Origin: Novispirillum itersonii subsp. itersonii ATCC 12639
Lineage (GTDB): Bacteria; Pseudomonadota; Alphaproteobacteria; Rhodospirillales; Rhodospirillaceae
Direction: 5' to 3'
Length of the DNA stretch: 64,000 nucleotides
Assembly: GCF_000381985.1 (NCBI RefSeq)
Contig: NZ_KB907350.1
Coordinates: forward strand, 1-64,000
Shown here one piece after another: positions 26,267 through 35,602 of the stretch (position 1 is its first letter; every line of letters starts with the position of its first letter). The notes under the pieces are model-generated. The model ran no database searches. It saw only the letters and a list, made by a program, of their open reading frames with translations, and was not told the DNA's origin. The translations under genes were made by a program, and so were the position numbers.

Positions 26267-27285
26267 AATTCGGCCCCTGCCCCAGCCCGGACGCTGCCGG
26301 GAGCATTCTTGCCCATGCCACCCCGGTCGGGGCGGAGCGCTGGACCAAAGGCCGCCTGCTGTCTGCCGGGGACTGTCTCACCCTCCTGCACACCGGCATC
26401 GACAGCGTCATCGTCGCCCGGCTTGATCCCGGTGATATCGGCGAAGATGCCGCCGCCGCAGCACTGGCAGCCCAGATTACCGGCCCCGGGGCCGAAGCCC
26501 GGACCGCTGTCACCGGACGGGTCAACCTGCACGCCCGCAACGACGGGGTGTTCCGGGTTGATGCCGACGCCGTCAACCGCCTGAATGCGGTCAGCGAAGC
26601 GGTAACGCTTGCCACCCTGCCACCGTTTACGGTGGTCGAGGCCGGGCAGATGATCGCCACCGTCAAGATCATCCCGTTTGCGGTGCCGTCACATACCGTT
26701 GCCGCCTGCATCGCCGCCGGAGCCGGGGACCGCACCCTATCCGTCGCCCCATGGCGACCACGCCGGGCCGGGTTGATCCAGACCACCGTCAGCGGCACCA
26801 AAGAGACAGTGCTGGATAAAACCCGCACGGTCCTGAGCGGGCGGCTGACCGCCTGTGGCGGCACCCTGATACAGGAACGGCGCTGCGCGCACCGGCAGGA
26901 TGATGTGGAACAGGCCCTGCGGATTCTGGCCGCCGAGGGGTGCGATCTGTTTCTGATGATCGGGGCCTCTGCCATCACTGACCGCAGCGATATTCTGCCC
27001 TCCGCGCTGACCGGGGTCGGCGGACAGGTCGCCCATCTCGGTATGCCGGTTGATCCCGGTAATCTGCTGATGCTCGGCTGGTGGGCCGACCGCCCCGTCC
27101 TCGGTCTGCCCGGATGTGCCCGCTCACCCCGGTTGAACGGGGCTGACTGGGTCCTGCAACGTCTGGCTGCCGATATTCCTGTCACCGGACGCGATCTGAT
27201 GGGGATGGGGGTCGGCGGCCTGATCATGGATGTGCCGGAACGCCCCCTGCCCCGGGCACAGGCTTCCCGTACGCCCGCAGACTGA
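26263..27285 (+). CDS. Molybdopterin-binding protein of the CoxL-cluster type
   Basis: A 340-residue protein with a MoaB/Mog-like molybdopterin-binding domain in the C-terminal half (DLFLMIGASAITDRSDILPSAL). The N-terminal part resembles the MoeA-like region found in proteins linked to xanthine-oxidase-family enzymes. These probably handle cofactor or cytidylylated cofactor. Translationally coupled to the preceding xdhC-like gene (ATGA overlap), and last in the cluster. A MobA-like nucleotidyltransferase, often fused to such proteins, is not present here. Confidence 0.78.
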   Translation: MKFGPCPSPDAAGSILAHATPVGAERWTKGRLLSAGDCLTLLHTGIDSVIVARLDPGDIGEDAAAAALAAQITGPGAEARTAVTGRVNLHARNDGVFRVDADAVNRLNAVSEAVTLATLPPFTVVEAGQMIATVKIIPFAVPSHTVAACIAAGAGDRTLSVAPWRPRRAGLIQTTVSGTKETVLDKTRTVLSGRLTACGGTLIQERRCAHRQDDVEQALRILAAEGCDLFLMIGASAITDRSDILPSALTGVGGQVAHLGMPVDPGNLLMLGWWADRPVLGLPGCARSPRLNGADWVLQRLAADIPVTGRDLMGMGVGGLIMDVPERPLPRAQASRTPAD

Positions 27286-27604
27286 GCCGAAGTCATAGTG
27301 AGATCCGGGAAAAATTCCGAATGCCGTATCCCCTTCGGAACCTTTCCCCGTGACGACAGTGTTACCGTTTTTGACATCCGGTTGTGTAAAGCCGGGTTGA
27401 AAACAGACAGCACCGCAGGAAAAATCCTTCTGCGGCAACGACCTGTCGGAACGAGGCATCACCTATGGGACAGATTTTCTCCGTCCTTCCCGCATCTCTG
27501 ACCGCTGTTCAATTGGCAGCAGACAAGTCAGAAGTGAAACTTTATGATCCGGCCCGAACCATGACAGGCCGGTCAGCCGGGTACTGTGCGGGAGTAAGAT
27601 AAGT
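27286..27604. other. Intergenic region between the molybdenum hydroxylase cluster and the arginine importer
   Basis: 319 bases without a convincing gene. Two weak six-base stems (27315-27320 with 27335-27340; 27413-27418 with 27430-27435) are present without T runs. TTGACA occurs at 27371 but no good -10 follows. The aot promoter should lie here; I cannot place it. Confidence 0.5.
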
Positions 27605-28384
27605 ATGGCGGAAACCACCGCAGCGCCCCTGCCGCTGGAAATCGCGGGCATGCGCAAACGTTTCGGGGCGCTGGAAGTCCTGAAAGGGATTGATCTGCAG
27701 GCCCGTAAGGGTGATGTGATCTCCATCATCGGGTCCTCGGGCTCGGGCAAAAGCACCTTCCTGCGCTGCATCAACCTGCTGGAAACCCCGGATGCCGGGG
27801 AGGTGCGCGTCCATGGCGAACTGATCCGCATGCGTCGGCGGGCAGGCGGGCAGGAACCGGCCAGTGCCGCCCAGCTGCGGCGGATCCGCACCAAACTGTC
27901 GATGGTGTTCCAGAGCTTTAATCTGTGGAGCCATATGACGGTGCTGGATAACGTGGCTGTCCCGCCCCAGCAGGTCCTCGGCAAAAGCCGGGCTGAAGCG
28001 GTGAAAGCGGCCGAGGCGCTGTTGCAGCGGGTCGGCATGTACGAACGGCGGCATTATTATCCGTCACAGATTTCCGGTGGTCAGCAGCAGCGCGCCGCCA
28101 TCGCCCGGGCTCTGGCAATGGCCCCGGAGGTGATGCTGTTTGACGAGCCGACCTCTGCCCTCGACCCCGAACTGGTCGGCGAAGTGCTGAAGGTGATGGC
28201 CAGTCTGGCCGAAGAAGGCCGGACCATGCTGGTGGTGACCCACGAAATGGGCTTCGCCCGTGAAGTGTCATCGCAGGTGATGTTCCTGCATCAGGGATCG
28301 GTGGAAGAATTCGGGCCGCCCGCCAGCGTGTTCGCTGCGCCGAAATCCGACCGCCTGAAACAGTTCATCAGCCGCAGCTTCTGA
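27605..28384 (+). CDS. aotP: Arginine/ornithine ABC transporter ATP-binding protein
   Basis: A 259-residue ABC ATPase of the HisP/ArtP/AotP group for polar amino acids. Walker [10 protein letters not shown] near residue 42, signature SGGQQQRAA, Walker [15 protein letters not shown], switch VTHEMGFA. First gene of a five-gene unit P-J-Q-M-O, the gene content of the Pseudomonas aot operon. Substrate is assigned from the neighbouring astA, astB and aotO-like genes; histidine or lysine uptake is possible. Confidence 0.88.
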   Translation: MAETTAAPLPLEIAGMRKRFGALEVLKGIDLQARKGDVISIIGSSGSGKSTFLRCINLLETPDAGEVRVHGELIRMRRRAGGQEPASAAQLRRIRTKLSMVFQSFNLWSHMTVLDNVAVPPQQVLGKSRAEAVKAAEALLQRVGMYERRHYYPSQISGGQQQRAAIARALAMAPEVMLFDEPTSALDPELVGEVLKVMASLAEEGRTMLVVTHEMGFAREVSSQVMFLHQGSVEEFGPPASVFAAPKSDRLKQFISRSF

Positions 28385-28392
28385 CGGAATGA

Positions 28393-28419
28393 CGGAGGCC
28401 GCCCGCCGGGCAGCCTCCG
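28393..28419 (+). other. Hairpin between aotP and aotJ
   Basis: CGGAGGC (28393-28399) pairs with GCCTCCG (28413-28419), and GCCC with GGGC inside, with one C-A mismatch. It starts nine bases after the aotP stop. No T run. Such elements commonly help set different mRNA levels for ATPase and binding protein. Confidence 0.55.
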
Positions 28420-28560
28420 CCGGTCTGCCCCTGCCGGTACGCCGGTATTTCCGGCAGACCCAACACCGGGATCCGGTCACTGCACAAAAGACCGGGAAAC
28501 GTCCTGATACCCCCCTGCCGCCACAGGTGCCGCCGGGGACCCAACCAAACGGGAGCAATC

Positions 28561-29328
28561 ATGAAGAAGTCTCTGTTCGGCTTTGCCGCCGCCTCCATCA
28601 TCGCCCTGTCCGCCGCAGCCCATGCCGCCCCGAAGGAAGTGCGCATCGGCACCGAAGCCGCCTATGCGCCGTTTGAGTTCGTCGATCCGTCGGGCAAGAT
28701 CGTCGGCTTTGAAGTGGAACTGGGCGACGCCATCTGCGCCGCTGCCGAGCTGAAGTGCGTGTGGTCAAACGTGCCGTTCGACGCCCTGATCCCGCAGCTG
28801 ATGGAAAAGAAGATCGACGGCATCATGTCGTCGATGTCGATCACCGAAAAGCGCCGCAAGAGCATCGACTTCACCAGCAAGTACTTCCAGGTGCCGAACG
28901 CTTTCGTCGCCAAGAAGGGCACCGCCATCGAGCTGACCAAGGAAGGCCTGAAGGGCAAGAAGGTCGGCGTGCAGTCCGGCACCACCAATGCCGACTACCT
29001 GAAGAAGTACTTCGACGGCGTGGTTGAGGTGGTGCGCTACCAGACCCAGGAAGAGGTCAATATGGACCTCGTCAACGGCCGTCTGGACGCCATGGTGGTT
29101 GACAGCGTGATCGGTACCGAATGGTTCAAGACCGATCAGGGTAAGGACTATGCGCTGGCCAGCCCGATGCTGAAGGACCCGGTGTTCGGCGAAGGTGTCG
29201 GCGTCGGCCTGCGTAAGGGCGAAACCGAACTGAAGGCCGCCTTTGAAAAGGGCGTGTCCAAGGTTCTGGCCGATGGCACCGCCCAGAAGCTGTCCCTGAA
29301 GTGGTTCGGCGTTGATATCTATAAGTAA
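28561..29328 (+). CDS. aotJ: Periplasmic lysine/arginine/ornithine-binding protein
   Basis: A 255-residue family 3 solute-binding protein. The signal peptide is MKKSLFGFAAASIIALSAAA with cleavage near HAAPKE. The mature sequence has IGTEAAYAPFEFVDPSGKIVGFEVELGDA and SIDFTSKYFQVPNAF, then GVQSGTTNADYL, all typical of LAO/HisJ/ArtJ proteins. GGGAG precedes ATG. Codons such as AAG and GAC are used more uniformly here than in neighbours, consistent with high expression. Flanked by hairpins on both sides. Confidence 0.92.
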   Translation: MKKSLFGFAAASIIALSAAAHAAPKEVRIGTEAAYAPFEFVDPSGKIVGFEVELGDAICAAAELKCVWSNVPFDALIPQLMEKKIDGIMSSMSITEKRRKSIDFTSKYFQVPNAFVAKKGTAIELTKEGLKGKKVGVQSGTTNADYLKKYFDGVVEVVRYQTQEEVNMDLVNGRLDAMVVDSVIGTEWFKTDQGKDYALASPMLKDPVFGEGVGVGLRKGETELKAAFEKGVSKVLADGTAQKLSLKWFGVDIYK

Positions 29329-29337
29329 GGGAAAACC

Positions 29338-29376
29338 GGGCGGGGGCCGCAGCTATGGCCTCCGCCCGCCCTTTTT
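29338..29376 (+). terminator. Partial terminator/attenuator after aotJ
   Basis: A GC-rich stem (GGGCGGG with CCCGCCC and an inner GGCC/GGCC) with a small bulge, followed by TTTTT at 29372-29376, nine bases after aotJ. It lies inside the transport operon, so it likely reduces read-through to the permease genes and stabilises aotJ mRNA. Confidence 0.65.
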
Positions 29377-29409
29377 CAGATTTTCGGGTAAAGTGGTGTG
29401 GAGACGCGG

Positions 29410-30102
29410 ATGGATCCGTTCTGGTCCTACGGACTGATGATCGCCGGGGGTGCCGGCTGGACGCTGGCACTGATTATCGCGGTGATCCCGGTCGGTATCG
29501 TGCTGGGGCTGCTGGGGGCGGCGGCAAAGCTGTCATCGTGGCGGCTGCTGCGCTTTCTGGCAGAATCCTACACCACCTTTATCCGGGCCATGCCGGAACT
29601 GCTGGTGATCTTTCTGGTCTTCTTCGGCGGGGCCCGCGCCTTCAACTGGCTGCTGGCCGGGATCGGTTTTCCCGAGATACAGATTGATTTCAATCCCTTT
29701 GTCGCCGGGGTGATTGCCCTTGGTGTTGTACAGGGGGCCTTTGCCACCGAAGTGTTCCGCGCTGCCCTGCTGGCGGTGCCTGTCGGCCAGACTGAAGCGG
29801 CACAGGCCTGCGGCTTCACCCGCTGGCAGACCTTCCGCTTTGTTACCCTGCCGCAGGTGTGGCGTCTGGCACTGCCGGGGCTGGGCAACCTGCTGCAGAT
29901 CCTGATCAAGGATACCGCGCTGATCTCGGTGGTCGGGCTGGCGGATATCATGCGCAATGCGCAGATCGCTGCCGGAGCCACCAAGCAGCCATTCACCTTT
30001 CTGCTGCTGGCCGCTGCGGTCTATCTGCTGTTCACCACCGTTGCCACCGCCGTCATGATGCTGCTGGAACGACGGGCAAATCACGCGTGGCGGAGGGCCT
30101 GA
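29410..30102 (+). CDS. aotQ: Arginine/ornithine ABC transporter permease
   Basis: A 230-residue permease of the HisQ/ArtQ group with about five membrane helices. The EAA loop reads EAAQACGFTRWQTFRFVTLPQ. ATG at 29410 has GGAG six bases upstream; an in-frame GTG at 29398 would add four residues and has a weaker site. Forms a heterodimer with the permease that starts two bases after its stop codon. Confidence 0.88.
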   Translation: MDPFWSYGLMIAGGAGWTLALIIAVIPVGIVLGLLGAAAKLSSWRLLRFLAESYTTFIRAMPELLVIFLVFFGGARAFNWLLAGIGFPEIQIDFNPFVAGVIALGVVQGAFATEVFRAALLAVPVGQTEAAQACGFTRWQTFRFVTLPQVWRLALPGLGNLLQILIKDTALISVVGLADIMRNAQIAAGATKQPFTFLLLAAAVYLLFTTVATAVMMLLERRANHAWRRA

Positions 30103-30103
30103 G

Positions 30104-30862
30104 ATGGATTTTGAGCTGATCGCCGAGGCCTGGCCTGACCTGCTGAAAGGCGCCGGGCTGACCCTGCAACTGCTGATCCTGCCGCTGGCTGTGGCGACCA
30201 TACTGTCGGTTCCACTGGCCATTGCGCGGTCATCCTCACGCTTCTGGGTCCGTATCGGGCCCGCCGCCTACACCTTTGTGTTCCGTGGCACACCGTTGCT
30301 GGTGCAGATCTTTTTGATCTATTACGGCATCGGGCAGTTTGAAAGCCTGCGGGACGGCTTCCTGTGGCACAACATCCTCAGTAACGCCTACTGGTGCGCG
30401 ATGATCGCGTTCACCCTCAACAATCTTGCCTATATCACCGAGCTGATGCGCGGCGGGATCCAGACCGTGCCACAGGGCGAAGTGGAAGCCGCCCGTGCCT
30501 ATGGCATGTCAGCGTTTCAGACCTACCGGCTGGTGATTCTGCCCCGGATGTGGCGGACCATTCTGCCCGCCTACAGCAACGAAGTGGTGTTCAGCCTGAA
30601 AGCCACGTCTCTGGCATCGGTGGTGACGGTGCTGGATCTGACCGGGCAGGCCAAGGTCTATTATTCACAGTATTACGAGCCCTATGATTTTTTCATCGCC
30701 GCCGGTTTCCTGTATCTGGTGATGGTGTTCGTCATCACCCGGATCCTGAAAGTCATCGAATGGCTGCTGGGGGCTGACCGCCGCCCGGTCAAACACCGGG
30801 GCGAAACCCCGGCTGCCGCCGATGTCGCCGACCCGGCCACCGGCCCCGCCGGTCCGGCTTAA
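30104..30862 (+). CDS. aotM: Arginine/ornithine ABC transporter permease
   Basis: A 252-residue permease of the HisM/ArtM group. Motifs include VFRGTPLLVQIFLIYYG and the EAA loop VEAARAYGMSAFQTYRLVILP. About five transmembrane segments, then an Ala/Pro-rich C-terminal tail longer than in E. coli HisM. ATG at 30104 follows the aotQ stop (TGAG) at once. Confidence 0.9.
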   Translation: MDFELIAEAWPDLLKGAGLTLQLLILPLAVATILSVPLAIARSSSRFWVRIGPAAYTFVFRGTPLLVQIFLIYYGIGQFESLRDGFLWHNILSNAYWCAMIAFTLNNLAYITELMRGGIQTVPQGEVEAARAYGMSAFQTYRLVILPRMWRTILPAYSNEVVFSLKATSLASVVTVLDLTGQAKVYYSQYYEPYDFFIAAGFLYLVMVFVITRILKVIEWLLGADRRPVKHRGETPAAADVADPATGPAGPA

Positions 30863-30884
30863 CCATCCCTCCCCGGAGCCCGTC

Positions 30885-32039
30885 ATGCCCCAGACCCGGC
30901 ATCTGCCGCTGTCACCGTCCAGCCTTGGCACCACCCGCACCCTGACCGTTCACCGCTTTGGTACCGCCGGGGCCCGCCCTAAGGTCTACCTTCAGGCCGG
31001 GCTGCATGCCGATGAACTTCCGGGGCTGGTGGTGCTGCAGGCCCTTCTGTCCCGGTTGCAGGCGGCAGAGCAGGCCGGACAGATCACCGGCGAGGTGGTT
31101 GTGGTGCCGGTTGCCAACCCGATCGGGTTGGACCAGCACTTTCAGGGCCAGTTGCTCGGGCGCTTTGAAACCGCGACCGGCCATAACTTCAACCGCCGTC
31201 ATCTTGACCCGGTGAAGGCCCTGCTGCACCGCGCCCTCCCCCTGATGGGCGAAGATCCGGCGGAGAATGTCGCCGCTGCCCGGTCCGTCCTGCGGCAGGA
31301 ATGGCTGGCCGCAGGCGGTGAGGATCCGCATGGCCGCAGTGAAGGCGACCATCTGCGTCATCTGCTCTACGGTCTGGCCTTCGATGCTGATCTGGTGCTC
31401 GACCTGCACTGCGACTGGGACGCGGTGATGCACACCTATACCTCCACCGCCAGCTGGCCGCAGACCGCCGGGGTGATGCGCCTGCTGGAGGCAGAAGCGG
31501 TTCTAATCGCCGAAGAATCCGGCGGTAATCCCTTCGACGAAGCGCTGTCCCTGCCGTGGGTCCGGCTGGCGTCCGCCGCCGGAGAACGGCCGGTCCCGAT
31601 GGGCTGCCACAGCATGACGGTAGAACTGCGCGGTCAGACCGACATTTCGGATTCCCTCGCCACGGCTGACGCCGATGCCCTGCTGGCGGTGCTGACCCAC
31701 TGGGGTGCCCTGTCCGGTCCGCAGCCGGAGCTGCCCGCCGCCCGCTGTGACGCGACTCCGTTAGAGGCCGTGGATATGGTGACAGCCCCGGCAGCGGGCA
31801 TTATCGTCTATGCCGGTGCGGTCGGCAGCCGGGTTAAAGCCGGGGATTGCCTCGGCTGGGTCGTCAACCCGCTGGGCGGAGACGGAATTTCCGGCAGCCG
31901 GGTTCCTTTCCATTCCCGCACCGACGGGCTGATCTATGGCCGCCTGCTGCAACGGCTGGTGCGCCCCGGCGATACCATCTGCAAGGTCGCCGGGGATAAA
32001 CCGCTGGCCCACCGGACCGGACCGCTTCTGACAGCATAA
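30885..32039 (+). CDS. aotO: Succinylglutamate desuccinylase/aspartoacylase family protein, AotO-like
   Basis: A 384-residue zinc carboxypeptidase-like protein of the AstE/aspartoacylase family. The first zinc motif is GLHADELPG (His and Glu), the second zinc histidine is in LDLHCDWD, and TGHNFNRRH provides the substrate-side Asn-Arg. A C-terminal beta-domain resembling a lipoyl-like fold ends the chain. ATG at 30885 has GGAG six bases upstream. In Pseudomonas the gene in this place of the aot operon is aotO, whose role is not established. Here it could serve as the desuccinylase of the succinyltransferase pathway. Confidence 0.8.
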   Translation: MPQTRHLPLSPSSLGTTRTLTVHRFGTAGARPKVYLQAGLHADELPGLVVLQALLSRLQAAEQAGQITGEVVVVPVANPIGLDQHFQGQLLGRFETATGHNFNRRHLDPVKALLHRALPLMGEDPAENVAAARSVLRQEWLAAGGEDPHGRSEGDHLRHLLYGLAFDADLVLDLHCDWDAVMHTYTSTASWPQTAGVMRLLEAEAVLIAEESGGNPFDEALSLPWVRLASAAGERPVPMGCHSMTVELRGQTDISDSLATADADALLAVLTHWGALSGPQPELPAARCDATPLEAVDMVTAPAAGIIVYAGAVGSRVKAGDCLGWVVNPLGGDGISGSRVPFHSRTDGLIYGRLLQRLVRPGDTICKVAGDKPLAHRTGPLLTA

Positions 32040-32144
32040 TCCCGGTCTGACACAGCCCCCCTTGGTGAACCGTTCCGCTTCTGCCATTCTGCGCCGGTTG
32101 CGCCCGGGCCGTCCGGGCCGGGATAGACTGCGGGCCGGGATGGC

Positions 32145-33185
32145 ATGACCGATACGGTAACTCTGGATGACATCAACCTGCGTCTGCTGACTGTGCTTCA
32201 GACGCAGGCACGGTTAACCAGCGCGCAGGTCTCTGACCATCTGGGGCTCAGCCAGAGCGCCTGTCTGGAACGCTGGCGGAAGCTGGAGAAGCAGGGGGTC
32301 ATCCGCCGCTACCGTACCGACATCGATCTTGACCGCGTGACCAGCAACATCCGGGTGTTCTGCGAGGTCAGCCTTGACCCCAACCGGCCGGAAGCCCTGC
32401 GCCCCCTGATTGCCGACTGTATGGCGGTGCCGGAGGTCGTGGCGATTTACCGGAATACCGGGGCCTATGATCTTCTGGTCAGTGTGGTGTGCCGGGATGT
32501 GCGGCATTATCATGATCTGACAGATGGCCTGATTGCCCGCAATCCGGCCATCCTGCGTTTCAGCGGTCATGTGGTTCTGCACCGGATCAAAGTGTTTCAG
32601 GGGTATCCGCTGGCCACGCTGACCGGCAGGCCGCTGCCCCCGGCAGAGCCTGCCCCAATGCAGACCACCGCTGCCCCGCTACGGCTGGACGGACTGCATC
32701 TTAAAATCCTGACCACCCTGCAGACCAAAGGCCGGATCTCCAATCTGGCGCTGGCAGAGCGCGTCGCCCTGTCTCCCTCCCCCTGCCTTGAGCGGGTTAA
32801 ACGGCTGGAGCAGCATGGATATATCGCTCAGTATGTCACCGAGATTGATCTGGAACGCTGCCTGCCACACCTTTATCTGATGGCAGAAGCATCGCTGGGG
32901 AATCATGGCATTGAGGAATTCCGGCGCTTTGAAGCAGCCATGTCCTCCTTCCCGGAGATCATCAGCTCTTACAAAATCGCCGGACCCTTTGATTACACCA
33001 TGGATATCATCTGCCGGGACTGGGATCATTTCCGGGCTCTGGAACAGAGCCTTGCCGTCCTGTGCCCGGCCCTGTGCGGCCTGCGGGTGGCAGAAGTGAA
33101 ACAGCGCCTGAAACACTTTGCCGGATTCCCGCTGCCGATGCTGACACAGGGTGATGTCTCCCTTCACTCCCTCTGGAAATCGTAA
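32145..33185 (+). CDS. Tandem (fused) Lrp/AsnC family regulator
   Basis: A 346-residue protein made of two complete Lrp/AsnC units, about twice the usual length. Unit 1 covers residues 1-160 (HTH around [20 protein letters not shown], then an RAM-type domain). A Pro/Ala-rich linker near 165-175 leads to unit 2 (HTH around [20 protein letters not shown], then its own RAM domain). The units are clearly paralogous yet well diverged. It sits between the aot genes and astB-astA, and probably senses arginine or a related amino acid. Its 3' end overlaps the convergent astB by 22 bases. Confidence 0.88.
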   Translation: MTDTVTLDDINLRLLTVLQTQARLTSAQVSDHLGLSQSACLERWRKLEKQGVIRRYRTDIDLDRVTSNIRVFCEVSLDPNRPEALRPLIADCMAVPEVVAIYRNTGAYDLLVSVVCRDVRHYHDLTDGLIARNPAILRFSGHVVLHRIKVFQGYPLATLTGRPLPPAEPAPMQTTAAPLRLDGLHLKILTTLQTKGRISNLALAERVALSPSPCLERVKRLEQHGYIAQYVTEIDLERCLPHLYLMAEASLGNHGIEEFRRFEAAMSSFPEIISSYKIAGPFDYTMDIICRDWDHFRALEQSLAVLCPALCGLRVAEVKQRLKHFAGFPLPMLTQGDVSLHSLWKS

Positions 33186-34537
33186 ACCGACCCCAGTCCC
33201 AGCAGGCCGGTCAGTTCATCCAGCGCGGTCCGGCATTCGTCCAGCAGGGCCGGATCCTGCAGGCCGTCCACATCCAGACGGTCACGGTAATGGCGGTCAA
33301 TCCACTGTTCAAGACGGTCCAGCTTTGCCGGGGTCATCAGACTGCCGGGGTTGACCGCCGCCCGCTGATCCGGGGTCAGCACCACCCGCAGACGCAGACA
33401 CGCCGGGCCGCCGCCATTGCGCATGCTCTGGCGCAGATCCAGGAACACCGCCTCGCGGATCGGCTGAGAGGGTCCGACCGCAGACCCCAGAAAGTCACGC
33501 ACCGTGTCCGTTTCCTGCGCCTCGACCGGCAGAATCAGCCGCATCCCCCCATCCGGATGGGCCAGAAGCTGACTGTTGAACAGATAACTGCGCACCATAT
33601 CCGGCACCGGTACCGCCATCGCAGGCACCTGCACCACCTGCAGGGCCCCGCCCAGACGGGCATTCAGGTCTTCCAGCACCCGGTCATGATCGACAAAAGC
33701 ATTTTCGTAGGTGAACAGCACAGAGCCACTGCCCACCGAAATCACATCATTGTGGAACACCCCGGCGTCAATCATCGCCGGGTTCTGCTGCACAAACACC
33801 ACCCGGGCCGGATCCAGCCCATGCAACCGGGCGATGGCCTGCGAAGCCTCCAACGTCTGCCGGGCCGGATATGTCTGCGGTTTCGGCGCCGCCCGGTCCA
33901 GCACCGAACGGCCATAAACAAACACCTCAACCCCGGCACCACCAAAGCCGCTGCCCGCAAAATCAGGGCACAGACGCGTGTGATTGGCCGCCCCTTCATC
34001 GCCGAAATGCTCATTGCACGGCAAAGCCGGATGGTGGGCGAAATACCGCTCATCCCCAAAAGTCGCCCGCAAGGTGCGCCCGGTCACCTCATGCTCAATC
34101 GAGCGGTGCAGCATTGCCGACAGATTCGCCGGGGTAAAATGCACCCGTCCATCCGCCGTATCTGCCGACGGGGAAACCGTGGCGGCATTTGCCGTCCACA
34201 TCGGTGATGCCGACAGCAGCGACAGCATCAGGGACGGAGCCTGCTTCCAGCCCTGCTCAAGAATCTGACGGTCTGTGCCGGTGAACCCCAGCCGCCGCAG
34301 GGTCGGAACATGCGGCCGCTCATGCGGTGGCAGAATTCCCTGCACATAGCCCAGCTCCAGCAGGCGGCGCATTTTAGTCACACCCTGCCGGGCCGCCTCG
34401 CGGGGATTGGAGGCCGCACGGGCATTACTGCCCGAGGCAACATTGCCCCACGACAGCCCCGCATAATTGTGGGTCAGGCCGGGCAGGCCATCAAAGTTCG
34501 CCTCAACCGTCGCAGACGGTGCAGCCTGTACTGTCAT
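33164..34537 (-). CDS. astB: N-succinylarginine dihydrolase
   Basis: A 457-residue AstB of the amidinotransferase fold. It converts N2-succinylarginine to succinylornithine, ammonia and CO2. Recognisable segments include [18 protein letters not shown] at the start, the catalytic region with [14 protein letters not shown], and [18 protein letters not shown] with the active-site cysteine near the C-terminus. Second gene of an astA-astB unit (33-base gap). AAAGGA precedes ATG at 34537. Confidence 0.94.
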   Translation of the reverse strand: MTVQAAPSATVEANFDGLPGLTHNYAGLSWGNVASGSNARAASNPREAARQGVTKMRRLLELGYVQGILPPHERPHVPTLRRLGFTGTDRQILEQGWKQAPSLMLSLLSASPMWTANAATVSPSADTADGRVHFTPANLSAMLHRSIEHEVTGRTLRATFGDERYFAHHPALPCNEHFGDEGAANHTRLCPDFAGSGFGGAGVEVFVYGRSVLDRAAPKPQTYPARQTLEASQAIARLHGLDPARVVFVQQNPAMIDAGVFHNDVISVGSGSVLFTYENAFVDHDRVLEDLNARLGGALQVVQVPAMAVPVPDMVRSYLFNSQLLAHPDGGMRLILPVEAQETDTVRDFLGSAVGPSQPIREAVFLDLRQSMRNGGGPACLRLRVVLTPDQRAAVNPGSLMTPAKLDRLEQWIDRHYRDRLDVDGLQDPALLDECRTALDELTGLLGLGSVYDFQRE

Positions 34538-34570
34538 GACAGAAGTCCTTTCTGGCTAACCACCGGCCCC

Positions 34571-35602
34571 TCAGGCCCGGCACCACATCACAGTCTCCCC
34601 CAGCCCCACGCGTAACGCCGCACGATCCGCCGGAGACAGGGTGATCCCCCCGGCGCTGTCAACGCAGGCCACCGTCCGCAGGGCACGGAAGCGGGAAAAA
34701 TCAGGAACACAGACCAACACTTCCGCCGGGTCATCATCGGCAGCATCAGCCATCACCACCGCCCGGCGGCTGTCGCGCACCGTCCGCAGATCATGCGGGT
34801 GGGCCTCCAGCACCGGTCCTGCGTCAAAAATGTCCACCGAGTGGCTGTGGCGGAAGCCTTCCTTCAACAGCAGATGCAAGGCTGGCTGCGATGCATCCTG
34901 AGCCTTGGCAATCGCCTGCCGTGCCGCCGGGGGCAGCAGATCGGAATAGATCGGGAACCGTGGCATCAGATCGGCAATAAAACCGTTCTGCCCAATCCCC
35001 GACAGAAAATCCGCCCGTTCAAAGCTCATCTGAAAAAAGTGATGCCCGACCGCATTCCAGAACGGGGATTGACCGTCGGCATCCAGCCAGCCCCGTAATT
35101 CAGCGATCACCCGTGACCCAAACCGGTCCGGCTCCAGTGCCATCATCAGGTACCGGCTGCGGGCCAGCAGCGCCCCGACCCCCGGCAGCCGTGCCGCCGG
35201 GTCTAGATACAGGGTCCCGACCTCTGCCGCCCCGGTGTAATCGTTGGCCAGCATCAACACCTCGGAATCCACCCGGATCCCAAGTTCGTGGCAATAATGA
35301 CTGTGGATCGAACGCCGGAAATTCCAGAATGGCCGGTCGTAGCCAACCCCCAGATAGACGGCGGCGGTCCCGGCCAGATGCCCGGATTCTGTATCCTCCA
35401 GCACCAGCAGGAACGATTCCGTCCCCGTAGGGGTCTGCCCTGACTCTGCCTGCCCAAAACTGGCGACCGACCGCTCCACCCGTTCAGCCAGTGCGTCCGG
35501 GTTAGCGGGCAGCGTGGTCAGGCCCGTTCCTGCCCCCTCTGCCAGCCGGACCAGATCAGCCCCATCGCCGGGCTGTGCCGGACGGACCACGAAACGCTTC
35601 AT
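34571..35602 (-). CDS. astA: Arginine N-succinyltransferase
   Basis: A 343-residue AstA, which transfers succinyl from succinyl-CoA to the alpha-amino group of arginine, the first step of the pathway. The GNAT-like opening VRPAQPGDGADLVRLAEGAGTGLTTLP and the internal YTGAAEVGTLYLDPAARLPGVGALLARSRYLMMA are characteristic. ATG at 35602 begins MKRFVVRPA; the frame is open further up but the extension lacks family similarity. Some bacteria carry paired AstA-type subunits; only one is present here. Confidence 0.92.
   Translation of the reverse strand: MKRFVVRPAQPGDGADLVRLAEGAGTGLTTLPANPDALAERVERSVASFGQAESGQTPTGTESFLLVLEDTESGHLAGTAAVYLGVGYDRPFWNFRRSIHSHYCHELGIRVDSEVLMLANDYTGAAEVGTLYLDPAARLPGVGALLARSRYLMMALEPDRFGSRVIAELRGWLDADGQSPFWNAVGHHFFQMSFERADFLSGIGQNGFIADLMPRFPIYSDLLPPAARQAIAKAQDASQPALHLLLKEGFRHSHSVDIFDAGPVLEAHPHDLRTVRDSRRAVVMADAADDDPAEVLVCVPDFSRFRALRTVACVDSAGGITLSPADRAALRVGLGETVMWCRA

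Noticed and set aside
27371-27400. Sigma-70 promoter for aotP at TTGACA
   Set aside because: No acceptable -10 element lies 16-18 bases downstream.
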